Positions 57,824 through 64,000 of a DNA stretch of 64,000 nucleotides are shown piece by piece. Origin of the DNA: Methylotenera versatilis 7. Lineage in GTDB: Bacteria > Pseudomonadota > Gammaproteobacteria > Burkholderiales > Methylophilaceae. The notes beneath the pieces were generated by a model. The model was not told where the DNA came from, searched no databases, and saw only the letters and a list, made by a program, of their open reading frames with translations. How positions within the stretch are numbered: the stretch's first letter is position 1; each line of letters opens with the position of its first letter. Where the stretch lies: the NCBI RefSeq assembly GCF_000799165.1, contig NZ_JUGF01000001.1, positions 806,001 through 870,000 of the forward strand, given 5' to 3'. Both the position numbers and the translations under genes were made by a program.

Positions 57824-57852
57824 TGTAGGCGCTTTCTGACAAAGTTATCAGA
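57824..57852 (+). promoter_or_regulatory. 29-nt regulatory element, copy 4 (DUF1328 gene 2)
   Basis: TGTAGGC at 1-7, CTGACA at 13-18 and ATCAG at 24-28. It ends 90 nt before the DUF1328 gene 2 ATG. A perfect palindrome GCTGAT-A-ATCAGC follows at 57861-57873. Confidence 0.75.
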
Positions 57853-57942
57853 AAATAGCCGCTGATAATCAGCAAGGTGTTCACATAAAGTAGTAACTGT
57901 GCATTTGCATTGCTTGACTACAAACTGACAAGGAGGTTCAAG

Positions 57943-58101
57943 ATGCTTCATTACACCGTCGTATTTTTTATCATCGCCATTATTGCCGCAGTGTTTGGAT
58001 TTGGCGGGATTGCGGCAGGTGCAACTGAAATTGCAAAGATATTATTTTTTGTATTTTTAATTGTGACCATTATTTCATTCATCATCGGTAGAAAACGTTA
58101 G
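57943..58101 (+). CDS. DUF1328 small membrane protein 2 (YtjA-like)
   Basis: 52 residues. Two hydrophobic segments ([20 protein letters not shown] and [17 protein letters not shown]) with the GATEIAK loop and a basic GRKR end; this is a clear YtjA/DUF1328 member. AGGAGG at 57931-57936 fixes the ATG at 57943; an in-frame TTG at 57910 is not the start. Paralogue of the gene before it. Downstream, the YqjD- and YqjE-like genes follow with gaps of 80 and 23 nt. Confidence 0.88.
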   Translation: MLHYTVVFFIIAIIAAVFGFGGIAAGATEIAKILFFVFLIVTIISFIIGRKR

Positions 58102-58181
58102 TTTATCGGCTGAATTGATAGTCTTAAATATTGTTTCACCAGTTTAATTTTTAATCATTTACAAAGGTAAAGGAATTCACC

Positions 58182-58604
58182 ATGTTTAATTCAAACAAGC
58201 AAGAAGAGTTAAAAAATAAAGCCGCAAATTTGGCTGAAAATGTGAAAGACAACGTTCAGGATGTTGCAAGTGATGTAAGACGTAGTGCCGATAAAATCGG
58301 TCAAGACTTGCAAGAAAAAACCCTTGAAACCAAACATGAAGCACTAAGCGTGATTGATAGCTTAAAGTCATTGATTAACCAATACACAAGCTCGGCTAAT
58401 GTGGCGGATATTAAAAATCAGATCTTAGACAAAGCCTATGAATTAAAAGGCACTGTTAAAGATGAGGTGACACATGCTTATGAAGCTGGCAAAGAACGTA
58501 CCGTTCATACTGTGCAAGAAAAACCTTTGTTGAGTTTAGGCTTGGCTATTGGTGCAGGCGTGTTACTGGGTTATATTTTGGGTTCTAAACAATCGTCAAA
58601 ATAA
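58182..58604 (+). CDS. YqjD/ElaB-like protein (DUF883)
   Basis: 140 residues: a charged amphipathic helical region (ENVKDNVQDVASDVRRSADKI) and a C-terminal membrane anchor with glycines (LSLGLAIGAGVLLGYILG). This is the DUF883/YqjD/ElaB layout; in E. coli the family binds ribosomes to the inner membrane in stationary phase. Here it sits between DUF1328 and a YqjE-like gene, the same partners as in the enterobacterial yqjCDEK cluster. Confidence 0.85.
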   Translation: MFNSNKQEELKNKAANLAENVKDNVQDVASDVRRSADKIGQDLQEKTLETKHEALSVIDSLKSLINQYTSSANVADIKNQILDKAYELKGTVKDEVTHAYEAGKERTVHTVQEKPLLSLGLAIGAGVLLGYILGSKQSSK

Positions 58605-58627
58605 TTCTAAGAATCTGAAAGTCACCT

Positions 58628-59119
58628 ATGTGGAACACCGCGCTGAAGTTTATTGCACAATTACTCCTTGCCAAATTCGTACGTGACCGTATGAAAAGTG
58701 TGCAGGAAGATTTTAGTAATGATGCAGAAGGCCATTTCGGCGCACTGAAAAAAAACGTAGCGGCGTTGGTTGAAAACCACGCTGCTATATTTAAACAACA
58801 ACTGAATCAAGACATGAAGCGTGCAGCCAATAGTTTATTCGGCCTCGTTTTCATCTTCTTTGCGCTACTGTGTTCTGTCTTAACGGCATTAATGTGGTTA
58901 TTTGCAATCGCATGGAACAGCGCTCACCGTGATGTAATTTTAGGAGTAACAATGGCTTTACCGTTATTAATCAGCGTAGGTATCTTTCTTGCTATTCGCC
59001 ATACCTGGAAAAAACAGCCGCTTTTTTCAAAATCCATGATACAAATTGAGAGTGATTGGCAAGTATTTAAAGATGGATTAGATGGCACGGCAGATACTTC
59101 CGATGAAGCTAACCGATAA
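58628..59119 (+). CDS. YqjE-like holin-superfamily membrane protein
   Basis: 163 residues. An N-terminal amphipathic segment (TALKFIAQLLLAKFVRDRM), a polar helical stretch, then two membrane helices (LFGLVFIFFALLCSVLTALMW and VTMALPLLISVGIFLAIRH) and a charged tail. The order YqjD-YqjE and the two-helix layout match YqjE/PF07332-type (phage_holin_3-like) membrane proteins. Function unknown. It starts 23 nt after the YqjD-like gene. Confidence 0.65.
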   Translation: MWNTALKFIAQLLLAKFVRDRMKSVQEDFSNDAEGHFGALKKNVAALVENHAAIFKQQLNQDMKRAANSLFGLVFIFFALLCSVLTALMWLFAIAWNSAHRDVILGVTMALPLLISVGIFLAIRHTWKKQPLFSKSMIQIESDWQVFKDGLDGTADTSDEANR

Positions 59120-59126
59120 CTTTTTT

Positions 59127-59147
59127 GATTCAATTCTTGATTGAATC
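59127..59147 (+). repeat. Hairpin between the YqjE-like gene and the NarL-type regulator
   Basis: A perfect 7-bp inverted repeat GATTCAA/TTGAATC with a 7-nt loop, followed by TGTTTATTT. It could be a weak terminator or an attenuator ahead of the response regulator gene. Confidence 0.4.
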
Positions 59148-59182
59148 TGTTTATTTAATTTGAATTCTAGGCCCATCTATTC

Positions 59183-59815
59183 ATGAAAAACGTTTTATTG
59201 GTTGATGACCACAGTATTGTGCGCCAAGGTTTAAAAAACCTGATCGCCTTGGAAGCGGATTTAACAGTGACAGGCGAAGCTGGATCTGGCCTGGAAGCCA
59301 TTAAAATGGTGCGTGCCAATCAATATGACATTGTTGTATTGGATATTTCAATGCCAGACAAGAATGGCGTCGATACTTTACATGATTTAAAACATGTCGC
59401 ACCAAGCCTGCCTGTACTGATATTAAGCGGTTACGGCGAGTCGCAGTATGCGCTTAATTTAATTCGTAACGGCTGCAAAGGTTATCTATCCAAAGATGCT
59501 GATTCTGACGAAATTATCAAAGCTATCCGCACCATTGCCAACGGTAAACGTTATATTTCAGCAGAGCTAGCCGAGCTAATGAGTGAGCAGCTTAGCCATC
59601 CATCCGAAAAACAATTGCACGAAACCTTAAGTGACCGTGAGTTCCAGGTATTTTTTAAATTGTCTAGCGGCTTAAGCGCCACGGAAATAGGCGAGGAACT
59701 GAATATTAGCGTTAAAACGGTAAGCACTTATCGATCGCGTATTTTGGAAAAGATGAGCCTTAAAACCAATGCGGACTTAACTTATTACGCGATTAAAAAT
59801 GGATTAATCACATGA
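59183..59815 (+). CDS. NarL/FixJ-type response regulator
   Basis: 210 residues. Receiver domain with the acidic pocket (D8-D9), phospho-acceptor D54 in VLDISMPDKNG and the Lys in GYLSKDAD, then a LuxR-type HTH (LSDREFQVFFKLSSGLSATEIGEELNISV, split over about residues 145-200). The neighbouring CHASE3 kinase belongs to the class that signals to this type. Together with the receiver-only gene downstream it is the best candidate to bind the 29-nt elements. No good RBS is obvious. Confidence 0.93.
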   Translation: MKNVLLVDDHSIVRQGLKNLIALEADLTVTGEAGSGLEAIKMVRANQYDIVVLDISMPDKNGVDTLHDLKHVAPSLPVLILSGYGESQYALNLIRNGCKGYLSKDADSDEIIKAIRTIANGKRYISAELAELMSEQLSHPSEKQLHETLSDREFQVFFKLSSGLSATEIGEELNISVKTVSTYRSRILEKMSLKTNADLTYYAIKNGLIT

Positions 59816-59843
59816 TGGGATGTATGTACTTTGCTAAAAAACC

Positions 59844-59872
59844 TGTAGCCGTATGTCAGACAAAAGCCGATT
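59844..59872 (+). promoter_or_regulatory. Degenerate 29-nt element (possible copy 5)
   Basis: TGTAG at the start and C at 7, followed by TGTCAGACA in place of CTGACA. It keeps only part of the core and no ATCAG. It lies 54 nt before the receiver-only gene. It could be a degenerate or differently oriented site, or chance. Confidence 0.25.
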
Positions 59873-59926
59873 GTTTGCACTTTTTGAGTATTGTAAAATG
59901 GGTTTTGGTCAATTAAAAGCTAACTA

Positions 59927-60424
59927 ATGCGTAACGATAAACAACATAAAATGTCAGATTTTAAAGATAACCCTCCAAACAAAGCGACATTGAGTACAAG
60001 CAATTTGCACAAATCGCAAAGTCAATCTGAGCCGATGAAAATGCTATTGGTAGAAGACTCTACTTTGTTGCGTGAAGTGTTATTTGAAACGATTAACGGC
60101 CTTAATAATGTTGCAGTAGATGGTACCGCAGACACGCAGCTTAAAGCGATTGAATTGTTAAATGAAAAACCATTTGATATTTTGTTGCTGGATATAGAGT
60201 TGGCCCAAGGTAATGGTTTTGAGGTGATTCGACATATTCAAAAAGAACCCTCTTCTTTCGGCCAGCCAATTCTCATGATGCTGACTAATCATGCCCATCC
60301 GCATTATCGTAGCTTGGCCAAAAGTTTAGGCGTGCATTATTTTTTCGATAAATCCATGGACTTTGATTTAGCCATTGAAGCGATTGAACTAGAGGCTAAT
60401 CGATTTTCAAGTGCACAGCATTAA
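59927..60424 (+). CDS. Receiver-only response regulator
   Basis: 165 residues. A 36-residue polar N-terminal extension (rich in Ser, Gln, Asn and Lys), then a single receiver domain: MKMLLVEDSTLLREVLFE, phospho-acceptor D89 in DILLLDIELAQGNG, the Thr in MMLTNH and the Lys in YFFDKSMD. No output domain, so it would act by protein contact or as a phosphate sink. An alternative start at the internal ATG of residue 37 would give a plain receiver of about 129 residues. It lies close to the NarL-type regulator. Confidence 0.85.
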   Translation: MRNDKQHKMSDFKDNPPNKATLSTSNLHKSQSQSEPMKMLLVEDSTLLREVLFETINGLNNVAVDGTADTQLKAIELLNEKPFDILLLDIELAQGNGFEVIRHIQKEPSSFGQPILMMLTNHAHPHYRSLAKSLGVHYFFDKSMDFDLAIEAIELEANRFSSAQH

Positions 60425-60451
60425 AGGCTGTATGGTTTATGTGAAGTCTTC

Positions 60452-60922
60452 ATGTTAAAAACTGAAACTTGGGAACTGATTAGTTATATCGTTACAGCCT
60501 TTGGCTTGCCACTGGCTATTTTTTCTTTTATTTGGCAGCAACGCAAAGAACGCGAAAACGAAGAAGAAGCTGTTTACCAAATGCTGTCAGATGCTTACAC
60601 TGATTTTTTGAAATTGGTCATGCAAAATCCCGATCTCAAATTACGTTCGCAATCCGAGATTCTTGACCTGACTGAAGAGCAACGTGAGCGCATTCACGTG
60701 ATTTTTGAAATCTTGATTTCTTTATTTGAACGCGCTTACTTGCTGGCTTACGAAGACAATATGTCGAATAAGCAACGTCGCAGATGGGCGTCTTGGGATG
60801 ATTACATGCGCGAGTGGTGCGAACGTGATGACTTTAAATTTAAGCTACCGCGTTTGTTGCAAGGTGAAGATGCGGATTTTGCAGCCTATATTCAAAAAAT
60901 CGCAAACGAAGAACATATGTAA
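60452..60922 (+). CDS. Conserved hypothetical membrane-anchored protein
   Basis: 156 residues. One N-terminal membrane segment (ISYIVTAFGLPLAIFSFIWQ) then a charged cytoplasmic, helical domain (KERENEEEAVYQMLSDAYTDF, LFERAYLLAYEDNMSNKQRR, WASWDDYMREWCERDDF). I recognise the general form as a conserved bacterial family without a known function. It belongs to the same plus-strand run as the regulators and the hemerythrin-like gene. Confidence 0.65.
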   Translation: MLKTETWELISYIVTAFGLPLAIFSFIWQQRKERENEEEAVYQMLSDAYTDFLKLVMQNPDLKLRSQSEILDLTEEQRERIHVIFEILISLFERAYLLAYEDNMSNKQRRRWASWDDYMREWCERDDFKFKLPRLLQGEDADFAAYIQKIANEEHM

Positions 60923-61005
60923 GCCTTAAAGTTAAATATCAATAGGCATTAAGTATCTGTTAATAATAAAAAATTACTGATTTACTTCTGTTAACTGGAG
61001 TTTAT

Positions 61006-61455
61006 ATGAATATTTATGAAGCATTAAGAGCAAGCCATGATACACAAAGACAGCTTTGTGAAGAGCTGCTATCCAGTGAACCCAACGCACAATCGCGTAA
61101 AGAGCTATTCAAAACATTAAAAGTCGAATTAGAGGCGCACGCTGCCGCTGAAGAGCGATTTTTATATTGCCCCATTATGATGGAAGATGCTGGCCTTTCA
61201 ATCTCACGCCATGCGTTGGCAGAACATCATGAAATGGAAGAGTTGATGGAAGAATTAACCACCAATGATCCTACTGTGCAAGGTTGGCTAACGCGCGCAA
61301 AAGCCTTGTGCGAAAAGGTCAATCATCATTTGGATGAAGAAGAAAAAGCCTTCTTTCAGTTATCAGGCAAATTATTGAGTGATAAACAAAAGAATACTTT
61401 AGCCAAAGATTATTTAAGTGATTACGAGCGACTTAAGACAAAATACAGCAGCTGA
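61006..61455 (+). CDS. Hemerythrin-like HHE-domain protein
   Basis: 149 residues, four-helix bundle. The expected His/Glu ligands of the di-iron site appear in ALRASHDTQRQLCEELL, LEAHAAAEERFLY, SRHALAEHHEMEELMEEL and HHLDEEEKAFFQL. Such proteins bind oxygen or sense NO or redox; many are linked to stress responses. RBS GGAG upstream of the ATG. It is followed 11 nt later by the DoxX-like gene. Confidence 0.88.
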   Translation: MNIYEALRASHDTQRQLCEELLSSEPNAQSRKELFKTLKVELEAHAAAEERFLYCPIMMEDAGLSISRHALAEHHEMEELMEELTTNDPTVQGWLTRAKALCEKVNHHLDEEEKAFFQLSGKLLSDKQKNTLAKDYLSDYERLKTKYSS

Positions 61456-61466
61456 TGTAATTGATA

Positions 61467-61889
61467 ATGCTCAAAAATAACCTGAATTTTCAATCGACCA
61501 ATAGTAATAAGTTGAAAATCGCTGCCAGAATACTTGTAACCGCTTGGTTTATTATTGGCGGCATTATGCATTTTGCTAATCCTGAACCATTTTTACGCAT
61601 GATGCCTTCTTATATCCCGTATCACTTGGCGTGCATATATATCAGCGGCGCGCTTGAATTGTTGGGTTCAATTGGCTTATGGATTAAGCCTGTCAGAAGT
61701 TTAGCTGGCTATGGTTTGATGACATTAACAGCAATTCTCACGCTGACCAATATCTATATGGCTCAACATGCTAATTTGTTTCCCGGCATTCCAGAATGGC
61801 TTTTAATTCTGCGTTTACCTGTGCAGGCTGTGCTGATTTGGCTAATCTGGTGGTGCTCTCGGCCAGAGAAAAACTATTATTTCGCTTAG
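61467..61889 (+). CDS. DoxX-like small membrane protein
   Basis: 140 residues from the ATG at 61467. Four membrane helices with DoxX-type features: RILVTAWFIIGGIMHFANP, ISGALELLGSIGLWIKP and GYGLMTLTAILTLTNIYMA. DoxX proteins are often linked to thiosulphate or redox metabolism, but the assignment of a function here is not possible. The TTG at 61461 is an alternative start. It sits 11 nt after the hemerythrin-like gene, so the two are likely one message. Confidence 0.78.
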   Translation: MLKNNLNFQSTNSNKLKIAARILVTAWFIIGGIMHFANPEPFLRMMPSYIPYHLACIYISGALELLGSIGLWIKPVRSLAGYGLMTLTAILTLTNIYMAQHANLFPGIPEWLLILRLPVQAVLIWLIWWCSRPEKNYYFA

Positions 61890-61914
61890 CTGATTGTTTT
61901 AGTTCAATTAGCTA

Positions 61915-62781
61915 TTATTTGTTAATCTGGCTTAATTTAAAGCCCGCTTTTTTAAATGCGTTAATTAAGCCTGTTTCACCCGCCAGATGTGATGCGCCGA
62001 CCGCCACAAATACTGGTTTTTCACTTGCGGCTTGAATACTGCGCTCGGCCATCACTACATTGCGCTCATCTAATAATTTAGTACGCATCTTTGTCCAGAT
62101 AGATTTAGGCAACATGCCGCTTGTGATTTTTTCATCCAAGGCGCTAATTCTGTCGGAATCACCATCTAAATAAGCCGTCATCAAACGCTCAAAGTCGGCT
62201 TCTTTTTGCGCCTGTGTGCGCTTTAACACAGCGCGCAACATGATTAGTTGCTCTTCACGACTAAAGTCATCCATCACACCAAAATGCGCTGTGCTGGTTT
62301 CCAAACCTTCAATATCCTTGGATAAATCTTCCGATTTTGCCATCAGCAAATTATCCTGCGCAAAAGGCGTTTGCGGCTTGGGCAGATCAAATATTACCGC
62401 CAGTAACCACGGCTTCATACGCAGCACAACTTCAAAATGCATCACATGAAAATCTGCCAGTTCACGCACTTGGTCAAGCTCTAGTTCTGTCAGCATTTCA
62501 CGCAAAGTGGCGCCTTGCATCAATAACAGACTTTGGTCTTTATTATCCTGCTTGGTTTCCATGATAAAAGCATCCACGCTATTCAGCGCTTCAATCACAT
62601 TGGGTGAAAAATCAGTGATGCGATTATCATCGGTATGCATGGTGCCAAATAGATAGCTGACAATGCCAGTGGGCGACTCCATCTTCCAAAACAAGCCTTT
62701 TTCGGTTGCCTGCACCATCACAGATGCACATAACAGGAAACTGAAAAGGATTGCTCTAGTGAATGATCGATCGCTGAACAT
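61915..62781 (-). CDS. TraB/GumN-family exported protein (YbaP-like)
   Basis: 288 residues with a signal peptide (AILFSFLLCASVMVQA). The TraB/GumN core shows in YLFGTMHTDDNR, DAFIMETKQDN and, near the C-terminus, VFVAVGASHLAGETGLINA, all of which carry the proposed metal-binding or catalytic His and Glu. The family has been suggested to be metalloproteases of the Tiki type. Exported to the periplasm. It follows the ygiQ-like gene on the same strand after 16 nt. Confidence 0.88.
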   Translation of the reverse strand: MFSDRSFTRAILFSFLLCASVMVQATEKGLFWKMESPTGIVSYLFGTMHTDDNRITDFSPNVIEALNSVDAFIMETKQDNKDQSLLLMQGATLREMLTELELDQVRELADFHVMHFEVVLRMKPWLLAVIFDLPKPQTPFAQDNLLMAKSEDLSKDIEGLETSTAHFGVMDDFSREEQLIMLRAVLKRTQAQKEADFERLMTAYLDGDSDRISALDEKITSGMLPKSIWTKMRTKLLDERNVVMAERSIQAASEKPVFVAVGASHLAGETGLINAFKKAGFKLSQINK

Positions 62782-62797
62782 GCGAAAAAACTAAAAT

Positions 62798-64000
62798 CTA
62801 TTTAACCCGTGCAGGCCTTGCTGCATTTTTCATATTATTAAAAGACTTAGGCAAGCTGCCATATTTCTTAGCAGGTGCAGGCTTGTTCGATTTAAACACA
62901 CTACCATCAGATTGACGAATAGCGCCCATCACCGCAGGTTGAAATGCTGGCACTAAATGCTTTTTGCTATTGCCAATTAAATCCTCACGGCCCATTTTTT
63001 TCAAAGCTTCGCGCAAAATCGGCCAGTTGGCTGGGTCGTGGTAACGAATAAATGCTTTGTGCAGTTTGCGTACCCCTGCCGCTTTAGGGATAGGCACATC
63101 ATCGGAATCGGCCGTCACTTTGCGTAACGGATTTTTGCCGCTGTGGTACATCGCTGTTGCCATCGCCATTGGCGTGGGCGTAAAGTTTTGCACTTGGTCT
63201 AAACGGAAGTCGTATTTTTTTAACCAAAGCGCAAGGTTAAGCATATCTTCATCCGTGGTGCCTGGATGCGCCGCAATAAAATACGGAATTAAATACTGCT
63301 TTTTACCCGCTTCGGCACTGAATTTCTCAAACATGGCTTTAAACTCATCATACGCACCCATGCCCGGTTTCATCATCTTGCTGAGAACGTTTTCTTCACT
63401 GTGTTCTGGCGCGATTTTTAAATAGCCGCCAACGTGATGCTGCACCAGTTCTTTAACATATTCTGGCGATTTAACCGCCAAATCGTAGCGCAAGCCACTG
63501 CTGACTAAAATCTTTTTAACGCCTTTAATGGCACGCGCTTTGCGATATAGCTGAATCAACGCGCTATGGTCTGTATTCAGGTTCTCACAGATACCTGGAT
63601 AAACACAGCTTAATTTTCGGCATGATTGTTCAATTTTTTCAGACTTACACGCAATGCGATACATATTCGCAGTCGGGCCACCAAGATCGGAAATCACTCC
63701 TGTAAAACCATCGACTTTGTCACGAATTTCCTCTACTTCTTTCAAAATAGATTCTTCACTACGACTTTGAATAATACGGCCTTCATGCTCAGTAATACTG
63801 CAAAACGTACAGCCGCCAAAACAGCCACGCATGATATTGACTGAAAAACGAATCATCTCCCATGCGGGGATTTTGGCGTTTTTGTAGATTGGATGTGGCG
63901 CACGCGCATACGGCATATCGTAGACGTAATCCATTTCCTTGGTGGTGAGCGGAATTGGCGGCGGATTTAGCCATACTTCCCTATCACCATGTTTTTGTAC
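62798..64000 (-). CDS. ygiQ: YgiQ-family radical SAM protein (5-prime part outside the window)
   Basis: The open frame continues to the window edge: the residues up to 64000 read [21 protein letters not shown] before the internal Met, so the ATG at 63934 is not the real start. The radical SAM motif CFGGCTFC (CxxxCxxC) is seen, followed by the long YgiQ C-terminal region ([13 protein letters not shown]). YgiQ proteins are large radical SAM enzymes of unknown substrate. About 400 residues are visible of a protein that is usually over 700. Confidence 0.92.
   Translation of the reverse strand, partial: VQKHGDREVWLNPPPIPLTTKEMDYVYDMPYARAPHPIYKNAKIPAWEMIRFSVNIMRGCFGGCTFCSITEHEGRIIQSRSEESILKEVEEIRDKVDGFTGVISDLGGPTANMYRIACKSEKIEQSCRKLSCVYPGICENLNTDHSALIQLYRKARAIKGVKKILVSSGLRYDLAVKSPEYVKELVQHHVGGYLKIAPEHSEENVLSKMMKPGMGAYDEFKAMFEKFSAEAGKKQYLIPYFIAAHPGTTDEDMLNLALWLKKYDFRLDQVQNFTPTPMAMATAMYHSGKNPLRKVTADSDDVPIPKAAGVRKLHKAFIRYHDPANWPILREALKKMGREDLIGNSKKHLVPAFQPAVMGAIRQSDGSVFKSNKPAPAKKYGSLPKSFNNMKNAARPARVK

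Noticed and set aside
59844-59872. A full fifth copy of the 29-nt element
   Set aside because: It keeps TGTAG and C7, but the core is TGTCAGACA with a shifted spacing and there is no ATCAG; listed only as a low-confidence degenerate site.

Overview
The window looks like a chromosomal segment of a betaproteobacterium, most likely of the low-GC Methylophilaceae/Methylotenera type. That assignment is an inference. It rests on an AT-leaning base composition (low forties per cent GC by eye), the EF-P Arg32/EarP pair, the ftsK-lolA-rarA-serS block divergent from dps-trxB-smr, the UvrD-like helicase with its PD-(D/E)XK nuclease partner, and the yhdP-nitrilase-tldD run. No methylotrophy marker gene lies here, so the family call is tentative. 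Coding density is high. I see no rRNA or tRNA gene, no insertion sequence, no prophage and no CRISPR array.

Layout. 1-0.9 kb: start of a CpxR-like regulator divergent from a CpxP/Spy-like chaperone, with a CpxR-type box between them. 0.9-12 kb: a YheS-type ABC-F protein, YhdP, a nitrilase-family amidase, TldD, then efp and earP. 12.1-14.1 kb: a small metal operon (CopL-like protein, outer-membrane barrel, MerP-like and MerT-like proteins). 14.1-25.4 kb: greB, the nuclease/helicase pair, dedA and mfd. 25.5-35.8 kb: rpiA, mltF, serS, rarA, lolA, ftsK, dps, trxB, smr. 35.9-36.6 kb: an AT-rich membrane-protein gene resembling putative abortive-infection proteins. 37-50.9 kb: an ABC exporter, ispDF, a cyanide-insensitive-type bd oxidase with its small DUF2474 subunit, an ammonium transporter, gluQ, hslO, a pilin-like gene, a SpoU methyltransferase, aqpZ and an rsuA-like gene. 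51-54.2 kb: an orphan gene, then rhlE-yaiI-blc. 54.2-61.9 kb: a stress/envelope module. 61.9-64 kb: a TraB/GumN-family protein and the C-terminal part of a YgiQ radical-SAM protein that runs off the window.

The most interesting part is 54.2-61.9 kb. Two paralogous exported EF-hand/BON proteins, two DUF1328 mini-membrane proteins, a YqjD-like and a YqjE-like protein surround a CHASE3 sensor histidine kinase, a NarL/FixJ response regulator and a receiver-only regulator, followed by hemerythrin-like and DoxX-like genes. Four promoters in this module (both BON genes and both DUF1328 genes) carry the same 29-nt element: TGTA, then CTGACA at positions 13-18 and ATCAG at 24-28, with constant internal spacing and always pointing toward the gene. 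In the two BON genes the distance to the start codon is the same to within one base. I read this as the operator of a compact regulon, probably controlled by the local two-component system. I do not recognise it as a described site.

Several genes here start with TTG (yheS-like, greB, ftsK, rhlE, yaiI, the histidine kinase). Three genes (ispD, hslO, rsuA-like) have a -10 box only 6-7 nt before the ATG, which suggests leaderless transcripts.
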